In this document: piece by piece, positions 37,376-52,181 of the stretch | How the letters are laid out: each line of letters starts with the position of its first letter | Position numbering within the stretch: position 1 is the first letter of the stretch | Assembly (NCBI GenBank): GCA_963965975.1 | Contig: OZ014412.1 | Coordinates: forward strand, 1,862,501 to 1,926,500 | Length of the DNA stretch: 64,000 bases | From: Xestospongia bergquistia | Lineage: Eukaryota > Porifera > Demospongiae > Haplosclerida > Petrosiidae | Direction: 5' to 3' | Position numbers and translations under genes: made by a program | Notes under the pieces: generated by a model | What the model was told of the DNA's origin: nothing | The model's input: the letters and a program-made list of their open reading frames with translations, nothing else | The model's database searches: none

Positions 37376-37617
37376 ATATACATAATTACATTATATCACT
37401 CATAAATGACATATATGTCAATAACTTCTAACAGTGTTACTACCAGCAATCATTATAACTAGTTTTATGATCCTATTATCTAATGTACTACCTAATATAG
37501 TCATTAGTCTTACCTAATATATAGTTACTGTTAATACTAGTATATCCTGTTACAAATTGACTTAACAAATTGTTAATATTACAGCTATTACAAAACATTT
37601 TGTTAACATCCATAATT

Positions 37618-37855
37618 TTTGAAAATTCTACTTTGGAGTTTTCCCAAAAAAATCCTATTCCATTTCTATTCTTCAATGGAATATTTAACAACTAAAATCC
37701 TATACCCCAACCCTAACCTTCGCTCTATTATAAAAAAAAAGAGACGCTAGCACTAGTCGCGGTATACTTCATTGAGTGATGAAAAATAGACTTGGAATTG
37801 GATGTCCACCTCCAATGATTAAAAAAAATTTTGCTCATACACAACAACATGCTAT
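37618..37855. repeat. Dispersed ~240-bp repeat, copy 1 of 4
   Basis: Contains TTCTTCAATGGAATATT, GAGTGATG and GACTTGGAATTGGATGTCCA. Other copies are at 55376-55620, 59970-60215 and 63800-63970. In the complete copies GACATCCAATTC at the left end is the inverse of GAATTGGATGTC at the right, so the unit has short inverted ends and may be a MITE. Confidence 0.65.
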
Positions 37856-37879
37856 AACTATTAACACTCTTGTCAATAC

Positions 37880-38162
37880 ACAACCATTGAGAGACTCAGA
37901 TTGTAGAGTAAATCCTCTACTTGTAACATTTGACCAGCTGCTGAAATGTTATTAACTTCAAAGGTAATAGCAATAGCAGTAGTAGCTTCACATGTAAAAT
38001 AGTAGTATTGACTGATTGAGGATGAACTGTAATCTCTATCAAGAATATGTCATAGTAATAATAATAATGATGATGTACAATGTTATAACACTTACCAACT
38101 GAATAGACAAGAGTTAGTACAAGAGAGAGTACAGTTAATAGTATTGTATATAAGGTAGACAT
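37880..38162 (-). pseudogene. Receptor-family fragment: signal exon and broken Ig exon (N)
   Basis: A clean signal exon (38162-38096, MSTLYTILLTVLSLVLTLVY) with a GTAAG donor is followed by the start of the Ig exon (EITVHPQSVNTT, ending 38039). The Ig frame is lost soon after, and homology stops near 37880 against the dispersed repeat. Nothing downstream of it on the minus strand belongs to the family. Confidence 0.75.
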
Positions 38163-38391
38163 TTTTGACTTTAGTATTTAATACATCATATTATGTGGAA
38201 CTGAAAAACAACATTATCTATATAATATACATTACTATGATAATTCAGTTAGCTGAAAATAACTCACTGCTTTGAATGATAGATTTAGTTGTCCATATTT
38301 ATTTCATACACTGGAAAAGGTGGGTGGAGTTAGTTTCAAGGAGTATTATATATTCTTATATATATGTTACAGTAAGATTGTCTAAATAGGG

Positions 38392-40037
<1,646 letters not shown>

Positions 40038-40039
40038 TA

Positions 40040-40075
<36 letters not shown>

Positions 40076-40438
40076 TGCATGTATATATAATTTATTTTAC
40101 ATTAAAGGACCACTTAAGTCATAAACTAGTAATATATAGCATGTACGTATTATGATATATAACTCACTATCTGATTTGATTTGAAGGAGGTGTCAATGAC
40201 TTGGTCATTTCTCCAGTTTTTACATGATCATTTCCTCATATACGTCTTAGATAATGAAAATATTTGAAACAATTATTTTTGTTAATCATTAAGAAAAATG
40301 AAGCATCTTTAGAGAACACGGAGTTTTAATTAGTTTTCTTACATTGTGTTTCCTAACAATTTTAAAAAAGCTTCTGTTCATTTCCGTATACGTTTTCCCA
40401 CGTGGATATTTTGTGATGTTGAATAAACAATCAATCAG

Positions 40439-42352
40439 AGATAATACAAGGTTTCTATTATGATCCTGACCTTAACAGATACTTCAAACGACCTAATGGT
40501 GGTACTGTAACACCTGGAGCAAGTAATATAATGAAAAGAGAAATATTAAGAGAGAAGACATCAATAAAACCTCAATATCATGATCATATTATTAACTATC
40601 TAAGAAAGAGAACAAACCAGTTTGAATGTAATGAACAGACACATATGTAAGTTATATGTTAGAATAACCATATATAGTTTCATTCTCCTTCCTTGGATTC
40701 AGTTTTAATCCTAGAATTCTATGTGTCTAAGTTTGAGACTAATATATTTGCTATTTCATTCATTCACATTCTCTCCTCATGTTTTGTTATGAATTATCTT
40801 TAGTACTCTTCAAGAACAATTGATTGGATGTCTTCAAGAAAATCTTCATGCTGCTTCTCTTTTAAAAGATGTTTTTGTTGGTACTATCAAAGATATGAAG
40901 GTAATTGTGGGTGTGGTTAGTAGGTGTGGTCATCAGGTACAGTTGTCATTGTTTTAGATAGATGACTCAGGACAAATTTTAATGGTGTGTCAAGTAATTT
41001 ATCACCTTGACGACAGTGGATATTATTCTTTAGATGTAGCAAAACAATTGTAAGTGATAGTAATGTTAGAAATAGTTGAGTAATTAGAAAATTAGTTTAT
41101 TTTTTGACAAAGGTAATAATCACATTAACATTGAGTCAAGTAGAAGATACTACAATTATGACATTCCTTTAAAAGCTGAGGTATGTAAGTCTGCCCCTAA
41201 AAATAATGTCATTAATTTTAATTATTATTAATTGCACAGAAGTGGCATCAATGGTTTAGTGATATTAAGTCTACTAGCACTACATCATTCCATGTAGTAG
41301 AATCGTATCCATAGCATAACCATGGTAGCACCATGACAACAGTATCTATGACAACAGTGTTTTTAGCTATAATAACTACCTTAACTGTATCAATAGTTAT
41401 TTACAAGCAAATACCCTCAAGAGATACGATGTCACACATGATAATGATAGTGAGTATGATAATGATAGTACACAGTATATGATTATTGTGTGTACATATT
41501 TAGGGAAGTGGTCTGTAACTGATAACCTGTTAAATTTTCCTGATCATCCCAGTTATAATGTAGTGTCATATAACTGGGAGAATTGTTCTAATAATAATAA
41601 TCTAATAATGGGTTGTTCTAAAGGAAGAGTATTAAGAGCAGATATTGGTATGTTATCAAGTCATGTGATACAGTTACCTGATAAGACCAGTGTTAATGAT
41701 GTCACTTCATTATATCAGGTATGTTATACTGAAGTGGTTACTTTTTAACTTTGTTGTAGTTGCCTGTAATTTGTAGTGGGTGTGGCAGTGGGCGTGTGTA
41801 TTTATACGACTGTCGTTGTTCACATATAGCATGTACAATTGAGTTACCTTCTGTTAAAGGTAGGCAGAGTCCAGTTGTTAAACTCCACCCACTTTTAGAC
41901 GATATTCATCTTGTAACAAGTGGCATGAACTCTCAGGTATACATTATACAAGTTATTAATACTTTATTTCTGTTGCTATAGTTACATATGTGGGATTTAA
42001 GAGTGAAAAAAATTGTCCATAAATTTTGTGAACATACTAACGCCCACTCATTTGCATCTAGTATTGTTGATAAATCTAATGTATTATTAGCAGCAGGTAA
42101 GTAGGGGGTGTGGTTTAGTACCAGAAATAAATATTTTATTCTGTTAGTTGGTGATAATAGTGATGTCATAGTGTGGTCGTTATCAAATGGTCATATTATT
42201 AAAGTTATCTCTGGTTATCCTGTTATGTCATGCCCATTAATTAACTATACCCATCATATAGGTGGTCCAGATGGTCCACCAGCTCTCTTAGTTGCCATTG
42301 GTAACCAACTGACTGTTCACACATTATATGATACTGATTTTAAATTAAAATA
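40439..42352 (+). CDS. DCAF4-like: DCAF4-like WD40 protein (5' end not found)
   Basis: The first visible exon (40439-40646) encodes GFYYDPDLNRYFKRP, the conserved N-terminal block of DCAF4/WDR21. Following exons at 40804-40900 and 40958-41049 and pieces to ~41305 are less clear. From about 41510 the WD40 part is readable: KWSVTDNLLNFP, VVSYNWE, then VICSGCGSGRVYLYDCRC (41760), LHMWDLRVKKIVHKF (41982, containing the WDxR motif that DCAFs use to bind DDB1), SDVIVWSLSNGHIIKVISG (42150) and a last strand ending TLYDTDFKLK at 42352. DCAF4 proteins are substrate receptors of CUL4-DDB1 ubiquitin ligases. No initiator Met is visible upstream of the first exon; the Ginger-like element lies there and may have displaced or lengthened a 5' intron. 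A stop after FHVVESYP (~41312) must lie in an intron, or the gene is damaged. Confidence 0.7.
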
Positions 42353-42592
42353 ATAAAATTATTAATTTAAAGGAAATGTAAAGTTATTTTTAAAAATAAC
42401 GACAATTTCAAAATCAAATAATTTCATAACTATTAATATAACCTACTACACAATAAGTCACTACTACAGTGTGTGATATGTGAGTATGTGTAAAGAGTGA
42501 GGGAGAAGGAGAAGATTAGATACCTAACTAGAATAATATTAAAGCAATTGAACTGATATGATTTTCTAAAGAATATATATGGGTATTAATGA

Positions 42593-42765
42593 TCAGACAA
42601 ATTGACCATCTTCAGACATAAAGTCATCATATTTAGCTTGTAATCCCATTGAACTACCGTGAGGTATTGACCCTGCTAGTTCATTATCTTGATGTGGGTA
42701 GTACCCCTGAAAAAAATCACTATTGGGAGGAGGCACTTTCATCATTTCAAAGTCTTCACCACCAC
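42593..42765 (-). CDS. Orphan cytoplasmic-type terminal exon
   Basis: A good acceptor (TTATTAG before GGTGGTGAAG) at 42766 opens 57 codons to a stop at 42593. The sequence is hydrophilic with MMKVPPPNSDFF, GYYPHQDNE and QAKYDDFMSED. It resembles the Pro/Tyr-rich tail of a membrane protein. No matching upstream exon is visible before the A-derived fragment at 42.87 kb. Family unknown; may be the stranded 3' end of a receptor displaced by duplication. Confidence 0.4.
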
Positions 42766-42867
42766 CTAATAAGACAAATGACAAACGTTAATATATTTGC
42801 AGTAGAGAGTTTATTATATTATTCTCAAAGTTATCATTCATCAAATGTTAACTAATTAACTTCTAAT

Positions 42868-43090
42868 AGCATCAGTGGAGGAAACCATCTTAATATCACT
42901 GCATTGTCCAGTAATTGATGAGTTAGTTGGTGAGTAGGACCTACAGTAGATGTGACTATTTAAAAGGAGATATATTATTGTACTAACAGAAGAACAGCCA
43001 AAAAATTACTGATAGAAGCAGCTCCACCCTTGTTACAGCTATTTAATTATGAGTTAGGGTGTGGTTAAAGATATTCATAGATTATTATAG
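42868..43090 (-). pseudogene. Fragment of receptor A 5' region (second copy)
   Basis: Same material as 16570-16790: a piece of the FN3 exon (ILRWSP-type sequence), then the remains of the first exon with the start ATG changed, then the shared upstream flank. Too short to encode anything. Confidence 0.75.
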
Positions 43091-43363
43091 TCTACTTCAT
43101 AATTGTTGGTAATGGTAAGATTCATTGGATATTCAATGTGGACTGTGTAATGTAGTAAGTTGTGTAACATACTTTACTAAACTATTGTATAAGAAGATCA
43201 TGTGACTATTGTAATAATACAATTATTGAATGTTAGCTGTTAGCTTACTTGAATTTTATCATATATTACAATATCTATTAATATTATAGTTGGTAGTATT
43301 GACATTATATTGAAAACAAAAATAAAAAACTTTTACTATCATTAAAATATATTATAATTATAT

Positions 43364-44245
43364 TCAATTAATATTAACATAATCAGGTGTTATTGTAACA
43401 AGTTCATAAGATGTATTCTGTGTCATTGTTATCTGATATTGTTTAGTATCTTCATATGATATATTATGTTGTATAGTTATATCATCATCAATACTATTAC
43501 ACTCTATAATATAATATAATTAGATTATATTACATGTATACATGATATACATACTGTGTGTCTTCTTTATATAATAAACACCCACACAAACAACACTGAC
43601 AATACTAATTAGTATTATCATAATTATTAAGATACTAATGATACCAGTAACTATTATAACTAAAGAAGTGATATAAACTGATCATATAATATTATATACT
43701 AACCATTACTAGGAGTTGATTGAGTTAGTTCATTAGAAGGAGATGACATCATCAAAGATGTTATAACTAGATAATATTAATAATAAAATATTAATGTTAG
43801 ATCATCCCAGTTTATTTTATTATGTAGTTAATTATATTATATAACTCACTATATCATTATCAGTAATATTCAATATATATCTTACCATCAGCAGTACTAG
43901 TAGATAATATTAATGATGTAGTAGAAGTAATAACTTGTGTTGATGATGACTCTATTATTAATATATTCTGTTCTTTATATACAACTAAAATATCTGATGA
44001 ATTATCACTCTCAATATCATAGACATAAAGATCATATAATCCAATGATGTTTACACATCCACTAGATGTACTAGATGTGATAGGACTTCTTAAGAACTGC
44101 TTTTCAAGTATAATAATATCATTTTGTAATAAGTTGATCAGACATCCTAACTCTGTAGCTCCATTAATATAGTAACATATAATACATATAGAGCCAGGAT
44201 TAATAGTAACTGTCACATTCTGTATACCATGAGTAGCTATAATAG

Positions 44246-44308
<63 letters not shown>

Positions 44309-46110
44309 TATTATTGTACTTACTAAAGTTAACATCACTGATTGTATTAAAGGTTCCATCAAGATTACTAAGAGTAACTTCACCAATATATGTCATATCA
44401 GGACTTAATATAATAGAGTTAGTTATATTAATAGATGGTCCACTAGTTAATACATTACTCATTATAGTATATATCACTTCACCAGTAGTAGAATTCTTTA
44501 TATCTACTATACCATTAGTAGGGTATTCTCCAGGACAAAGGTGAGTAACCTAATAGAAATAATATTATACTATATAAGGAAATCATTTACAGTTATCATA
44601 ACAGTAATGTAATATAATAGTAGGTTTATATTACCTAATACATTGTGTGTATTATTATATACTGATGTATGTAATATATCATACTATGTTAACTATATAG
44701 ACTATAGTATACCAGTACATGAAGAAGTGAGTTATATATTAAGTTATAAAATGTATATATTTAACTAATATATAAATATACATTATTAATATATCTATTG
44801 TCATTATAATATCTTACATTAACTGATATAATAATATGGACCATATTTCCTGATATTACTAGAGTAATAGTCATAGATATCAATGAATTGTTTTTAGGTA
44901 CTGTAATAGAAAGTGAAAATAAAATTAATATAATATAGGTATAAATACTTTGTTTACTATTAATAATATATCATAATAGATAATTAAGAATATACCTTTT
45001 GGGAAATAAAATGATACATTAGATATGATACCATTACCAGCTGTATTAATAGCAAATATATCTACTTTTATTTTAGTACAAGGATTAGTTTCATTAGATC
45101 CACTTTGATATGATAATTGTAGGGACTCTGTGAAATATGTCTCTATTTCATTTGTTATTGTGTTAGTAATAGTAATATTGTAGCCATTAATATATGTATT
45201 ATCAAGAGTATATGGAGTAGACCAAGATAATATTACTGTATTAGTACTAGTAATATTAACAGTTAGATCTCTAACACCATCTAATAAACCTATAATGAGA
45301 TAATAAAATAAATGTAGTTATAGATATAGTACATGATATATACCTTGAATTAATAATACTGCAGTGTTACTAGTATCTTTTGATAATGGTGATGTAGTAA
45401 TTGCAACACAAGAAATATTAGAATTATTGTTGCCTTCTCTTGGATCAACTAATAAAACCCTTCTAATTGTTGTACTATTAATGGGATCTGGATCTAGTTG
45501 ATGAAAACCTTTGCTTGCAAAATTAGCATTAAAAGCTGTCTCATTTACAAAAAAGTCCAAAAGTTCTGCTCTAGCTTCACAAGTGAAGTTAACTTATCCT
45601 AAGTTTACAGTAATATTTAAAGGTGTTGGATGAACTAGTATTACTGTAAGAGAAAAGAGGATAATGGATGATGGTGCAATGTCATCTCCTTACTAGCATC
45701 CTGACTTATAATACATTTCAATTGTAGGAAGGTTATAATCACTATAAACAACACAAACCTATAAATAAATAATAAAGGTACTAACATATTATATAACTTG
45801 TATTGATCTTAGAAATATTATAGACAAAAACTTATTAATATGTTTGACTCAACAGCAATGAACAACCAATATTATAAAGTAAATATTGAATAAAGTCTTA
45901 ATTCTAAGGGGATAGCATTAACAAATGATCATGACTCATCACAGTCAAATGTGTTTATCATTAAAAAAATGTAGACTGAAAACAGAGCAGGAAATGATCT
46001 CACAGACTGTAATCACGTGTAATATATCTTTGTGTGACATATATTAAATATAGTTTATACAAGATTACATATAAAGACTTACCTTTGACAGCACAAATCC
46101 ATAGACTCAA
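43364..46110 (-). pseudogene. Receptor H: near-complete copy of B with disabling changes
   Basis: Exon for exon copy of B: tail 43503-43364, membrane helix near 43660-43555, stalk near 43770-43707, Cys-rich domain near 44243-43890, GEYPTN exon near 44550-44325, FN3 near 45290-45000, Ig near 45650-45345 and signal exon near 45760-45700. The start codon of B has become GTG here (GGTTTGTGTTG, ~45762), and a CAA codon of the Ig domain has become TAA (45596-45594), just before VNFTCEA. Most other exons remain open and similar to B, so loss is recent. Rescue by another start is possible in principle, but the nonsense codon sits in the membrane-distal domain. The tail retains TSYELV. Confidence 0.75.
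44247..44307. repeat. (TAA)n microsatellite in H intron
   Basis: About 20 TAA units at the position matching 8968-9023 in B. Confidence 0.9.
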
Positions 46111-46490
46111 TTCTTTGTCAGCAAAATAATGTAGCCACTCCCCTGTATCCTGTAATGTTCACGTTCATACAATCCCTCATTAAAGTCATATGTAAGAAGC
46201 CTCTCTCCTCCATCTTGTGTGTTTGGTCATATTAGTATCCTCTATCTGGTATACTACACTTTAATATTTAACATTGAAAATATACCAAATAATGTGTTGT
46301 AGTTAAATATTTGGTTTTTATTGTACAAGGCTGGATTATAAATTAAAATTTCAATGTAATTATTGCTTTTATATCAATAAAACAATAATTCTATACCAAC
46401 TAAGGGACAATAAAAAATTAGATAAATATTATTAAACATAAACACATTTATAATCATGTTCAATTATAAAAAAATACATTATAATTATAT
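46111..46490. other. Intergenic between H and I
   Basis: Leader and promoter-like stretch shared with B, then an AT-rich spacer. No gene is seen. Confidence 0.45.
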
Positions 46491-49143
46491 TCAATTAATA
46501 TTAACATAATCAGGTGTTATTGTAACAAATTCATAAGATGTATTCTGTGTCATTGTTATCTGATATTGTTTAGTATCTTCATATGATATATTATGTTGTA
46601 TAGTTATATCATCATCAATACTATTACACTCTATAATATAATATAATTAGATTATATTACATGTATACATGATATACATACTTTGTATCTTCTTTATATA
46701 ATAAACACCCACACAAATAACACTGACAATACTAATTAATATTATTAAGATACTAATGATGATCACAGTGATAATTATTATAACTAGAGAGAGAGGAGTT
46801 ATGTATAAATATTTAATTATATTATTAACATACTAGGAAAACTCTGAGATCCAGGTATTGTTATTATATTAGTAGTTGATGGTATAACTATTGTAGAATA
46901 ACTTTGTACAGTGGGAGTAGTATCTGTATTATTATAATAATGATATAATCTTTTATGATATCACTATATCTTACTTAAAATAAATATCAATAGATCACTT
47001 TGTCCAACATTATTACTGAAGATAATAGAGAGAGTACATTGTTGATGTTGAGGAGCTAACAGACTATCTGATATGTTCATAGAATATTCTACCAGATATG
47101 TTTTATTAAATATAACTACATCATCACATTGTACAGTGACTGTAGCATTCTCTGGAGCTTCAGATGAACATTCCAGAATAATCTACACTAACTATGGTAA
47201 TCATATAGTAACCACTATTGGATAGACTCACTGGTATATTAAACATCACATTATTTATATATGACAAAATGGTATATGTAGTATTTTCTTTGACAGATCT
47301 TGGAGCTAAAATGACATCATAAAATAAACACACATATTAGTTATTTTAACTAACCTCTTTGAAAAGAGAAGGTACTATTCTTATGTTCTCCTTCACCCAG
47401 TTCATTTAGACCATATATGGTATATGTATATCGATGATGAAATAATTCCTCATCTTCATACTTGTATTCATTTCCATTAATAGATACATTTTGTAATAAC
47501 ATCTTGTTGACATCATCATATATCAGTAGTATATAGTAAGATATCTGGACTCTACTGTCTACATTAGGATGATCCCAACTGATAGTAATAGTAGTACAAT
47601 TGTCAAGTGATGAAGAGATATTGAGAACAGAAGTAAGAAAACCTGTCTCATACAAGAGATAATACACACTCACACAACATAACATGTGATATATAACTTA
47701 CCAAATGGAAATACATTGATAATATGTCCAGCTGGATTACTAAGAGTTACCTCAACAAGATATGTCCTCAAGTTAACAGGTGATGATATATTAACTATTA
47801 TCAGTTGATTATTAACTAAAGACATTGTCACATCATGAGATAATGTTTGTTGTAGAACATCATTAGAGTCCTTGATTTTTACTGTAATATTAGTAGGATA
47901 CTCACCAATACATAGACCACTGACCTAGTGCATACAAAATAACGTGCCATACAATGACAATAAAAACAATGTTATAACTAAATCAGCTGTTTACACAGAA
48001 ACATGTATTTTAGAATATGTAGGTTACTCAAGTGTATTATACTTTGAACTTGTAAAGCAAACATTTTATTCATTAATCAAATTTAATTGGAATAACTGAC
48101 TTGTATCTAAAATAGAAAGTTATGAAAACATTTATTCATATCATTTTGCTATCAATCAGTTCTATAGCTATATTTTGTAGAGTCAAAATACATATATATT
48201 ATACAAAGTATGTGAATATTTAGTATTAATGTTAGCCTACTATGTCAATTTACACATACATTACTGACAACTGACATTTATAATTATTTGAAATAAAACA
48301 TTATCTTGGTCTATTGTTGGTATAACTGATACTGGAATAGTTTGAGGAACTAAAATATAACAGAAATGTAACATCACTGTATAACATAATATGTTACCTC
48401 TAGCAATATAGTACATGACATTATTACTATCTCCTATACCAGCTCCATTAATACCATAGACATATATACTAGTTACATTACATGGATCATCCTTATTAGA
48501 TGTCAGGATATACTCAGTAGTGTTAACTGTGTCTATAAGTGTTCCTTGATCATCATTGATGTTATATCCAGTGATAGGTACATTATCCAATGTATATGGT
48601 GCAGACCACATCAGTAACACACTAGATCTATTGAGAACTGTAGCAGTTAGATCTTTAACAGGAGCTAGTAAACCTACATCAATATATCATAATAATATGA
48701 CATCTATAACATTAACTCACCTTGTATTCTTAATACAGCAACATTACTGTATACTATCATTGAGCCAATAGCCTTGCATGATATATCAGAATTGTTGTTA
48801 TCTGTTAATGCTTCAGCTAATAACAATCTCAATTTACCACCACTGAGAGACTTTGTAGGTTTCTGAATAAACCCTTTGGCTATTACATTTACAAGAGTAG
48901 CTGACATATCGTTTACTCTGAAGTTAATTTCATCAGCAACAGCTTCACAAGTGAAAGTAACTGTTGAGTTAAGAGTGGTATTGACTGATTGAGGATGACT
49001 TGTAATATCTATATAAATAATAACAACAAATATAAATATATTATAGTAATAATAATGTGCACATTATAATACTTACAAACTGTATGGACGAAAGTCGGTA
49101 CAGCTGATATTATCATCACAATCAACAAATGGAAGGTCGACAT
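46491..49143 (-). CDS. Receptor I: Ig-FN3 receptor with four-tyrosine tail
   Basis: Exons, high to low: 49143-49077 (signal, MSTFHL start as in E), 49008-48721 (Ig), 48673-48398 (FN3), 48349-48276, 47924-47702, 47642-47355 (FN3), 47305-47232, 47182-46975, 46923-46834 (stalk), 46783-46682 (membrane helix) and 46630-46491 (tail). The Ig exon is clearly diverged from those of C and E (AKGFIQKPTKS, ISCKAIGSMIVYSN), while the FN3 exons are nearly the same. Exon 7 has a 9-bp in-frame deletion relative to its paralogues. The third tail motif reads TSYEFV. Frames are continuous, so it is probably functional. Starts only 164 bp from the ATG of divergent receptor J. Confidence 0.85.
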
Positions 49144-49307
49144 TTTTGACCATTGCAATTAAATAAATTCATCGCTTGTCTAATTGAAAAAATTTAGGTG
49201 GAGCTGGTTACGACGCTGCGTTTTGTTTCTCAGTGTAAGATTAACCTTTCTTTCGTGAGGGTACGTTTATTAAGTTACTAAAGTCTGTATCATCTGTAGT
49301 ACACAAG
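49144..49307. promoter_or_regulatory. Divergent promoter between receptors I and J
   Basis: 164 bp separate the two start codons. The J side contains AATTTAGGTGGAGCTGGTTA and AGTGTAAGATTAACCTTTC, related to the blocks before F and G. No TATA box is obvious. Regulatory function is inferred from position and conservation. Confidence 0.55.
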
Positions 49308-51783
49308 ATGTCTACCTTATATTTGATGCTGACTGTGATGATAGCTATTACACCAACACCTGTCCGTACAATTGGTGAGGATTATAATCTTCACATGATC
49401 TTTACTAGAATATATTCATTGTCATATTCTTGATAGAGATTACAGCTCATCCTCAATCAGTCAATACAACTCTTAACTCAACAGTTACTTTTATTTGTGA
49501 AGCTGATGCTGATGAAATTTACTTTATAGTAAATAATATATCAGCATCTGATGAAAATGTAGTTAGCAGGGGATTTCATCAACAAGGTGCATATTGTCTC
49601 AATGGTACAAAGAAAAGAGATTTATTAGCCCAAGCACTACTTGATAACAATAATACTAATATATCATGTAGAGCTGTTAATTCAAACATAACATACAGTG
49701 ACATTGCAGTATTAAGAATACAAGGTGAGTTAATGTTATAGATGTCATATTATTATAATTATATTGATGTAGGTTTACTAGCTCCTGTTAAAGATCTAAC
49801 TGCTACAGTTCTCAATGGATCTAGTGTGTTACTGATGTGGTCTGCACCATATACATTGGATAATGTACCTATCACTGGATATAACATCAATGATGATCAA
49901 GGAACACTTATAGACACAGTTAATACTACTGAGTACATACTAGAAACTTGTAATGTAACTACTGTATATGTCTCTGGTATTAATGGAGCTGGTATAGGAG
50001 ATAGTAATAATGTCACATTCAATATCACTAGAGGTAGATATTATGATTATGAATGTTTCACTTTTAAACTTTACATGAATTTTAGTTCCTCAAACTGTTC
50101 CAGTATCAGTTGTTCCAAAAGTGGAGGAAAATTTGGTCTTATTTCAAGCATTTGTTAATGTATGATAATGGATGGGCATTGTAATATTGCAGTACAGCAT
50201 AGATAATAGAGTATAATAATTTTTTTTTTTACACTAGGTCAGTGGTCTATGTATTGGTGAGTATCCTACTAATGTTACAGTAAATATCAAGGACTCTAAT
50301 GATGTTCTACAACAAACATTATCTCATGATGCGACAATGTCTTTAGTTAATAATCAACTGATAATAGTTAATATATCATCACCTGTTAACTTGAGGACAT
50401 ATTTTGTTGAAGTAACTCTTAGTAATCCAGCTGGATATGCTATCAATGTATTTCCATTTGGTAAGTTATATATCACATGTTATGTTGTGTGTGTGTATTA
50501 TCTCTTGTATGAGACAGGTTTTCTTACTTCTGTTCTCAACATCTCTTCATCACTTGACAATTGTACTACTATTACTGTCAGTTGGGATCGTCCTAATGTA
50601 GACAGTAGAGTCCAGATATCTTACTATATACTACTGATATATGATGATGTCAACAAGATGTTATTACAAAATGTATCTATTAATGGAAATGAATACAAGT
50701 ATGAAGATCAGGAATTATTTCATCATCGATATACATATACCATATATGGTATTAATGAACTGGGTGAAGGAGAACATAAGAATAGTAGCTTCTCTTTTCA
50801 AAGAGGTTAGTTAAAATAACTAATATGTGTGTTTATTTTATGATGTCACTTTAGTTCCAAGATCCGTCAAAGAAAATACTACATTTACTATTCTGTCATA
50901 TACAAATAATAAAGTCAAGTTGATGTTTAATATACCAGTGAGTCTATCCAATAGTGGTTACTATATGATTACCATAGTTACTATAGATTATTCTGGAATG
51001 TTCATCTGAAGCTCCAGAGAATGCTACAGTCATTGTACAATGTGATAATGTAGTTATTTTTAATGAAAGATATCTGATAGAATATTCAAGTCAACCTAAG
51101 AACATAACAGACAGACAGCCTCTGTTAGCTCCTAAACGTCAACGATGTACTCTCTATATTATCTTCAGTAATAATGCTGGACATAGTGATCCATTGATAA
51201 ATACATTAAGTAAGAGATAGTGATATTATGTAATATATTGATATTATTATATGATATAGGTACATATGCTGTTATAAATGCTACTGCTTACCCTAATGGT
51301 AATTCTATATGTGTGGAGTGTGTATTTTCATCTGCTCCATCTGCTAAGTCATGTTATGTTAGTGTGATTGGAATGACTTCAATGAACAGATTATTAGTTA
51401 AAAACAGTCCAAGTGATCTTACTGTACAAGGTTGTATTGATAATCTTCCAGCTGTTAATTATACAGTCTATGTATATGATGTGGAGAATGATATACCACT
51501 AACATCAATATTACCAGCTATAATATTAAAACATATTGTAATAAATAATACATTGCCAACTACTACAAGTAAGTTAATAACAAATTTATTATGTTTACTT
51601 ACATTTATTGTGGTTACAGTGGCACTCACTATGACACCATCTCCTGGCAAATCAGTAACAACAATCAAGTCTTTTGCTAGTAAGATTTTTATTATTTCAT
51701 ATTAACAACATATTCCTTTTTAAATTGTTTTAGTTATCATTGCTACTGTTGTATTAGCACTTGTGATGATGCCTGTTACTTGA
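49308..51783 (+). CDS. Receptor J: Ig-FN3 ectodomain with no cytoplasmic tail
   Basis: Exons: 49308-49374 (signal MSTLYLMLTVMIAITPT), 49437-49724 (Ig: FICEA...NISCRA), 49773-50033 (FN3), 50086-50159, 50238-50460, 50518-50805 (FN3), 50855-50937, 50987-51209, 51260-51568 (Cys-rich domain, VYVYDVEND), 51620-51679 (Ser/Thr stalk TPSPGKSVTTIKSFA) and 51734-51783. The last exon encodes only IIIATVVLALVMMPVT and a stop. The protein thus ends in a short hydrophobic stretch with no charged anchor or tail, after a small-residue stretch, which fits a GPI-attachment signal or a minimal membrane anchor. F-type tail exons survive only as relics downstream (51.96-52.15 kb), so J probably lost its tail. All joins are in frame. 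Confidence 0.8.
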
Positions 51784-51879
51784 TGGAACAAACACCAGCT
51801 GTGTTATATATATATGTATTATGTAGAACTTCTACTGGACTCTTATTTTTTTATATTATAAGTAACAACATTATTTGTT

Positions 51880-52160
51880 AGTTTTTATTTTCCTTTCATT
51901 AATGTCTCATAGTACTGTAATTATTTAAAATGTAAAAGAGTATTATGCTGTTACTGTTGTGTGTAAAGCTATCATATTATTATTTCTATTAGTATGTTGT
52001 TGCTTTTCTTGTTGTTGCTGTATACTATGGCATAGGAAATAGAGAAAGAAGAGTGAGTTAACTACCATATTCTTATAACATTTCATTGAAACTGTTCATG
52101 AGATACTATGATGTTAGTTCGTTAGCTAATAATAGACCATCAGTAACTTATTAGTAATAT
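51880..52160 (+). pseudogene. Relic of receptor F-type terminal exons
   Basis: A piece with TTGAAACTGTTCATGAGATA, then TTAGCTAATAATAGACCATCAGTAA, matches the region around F exons 11-12 (27540-27640). A Cys-rich scrap just before it ends at a stop (~52040). Not part of an intact gene. Confidence 0.55.
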
Positions 52161-52181
52161 TACTATTATTATTAATATTAT

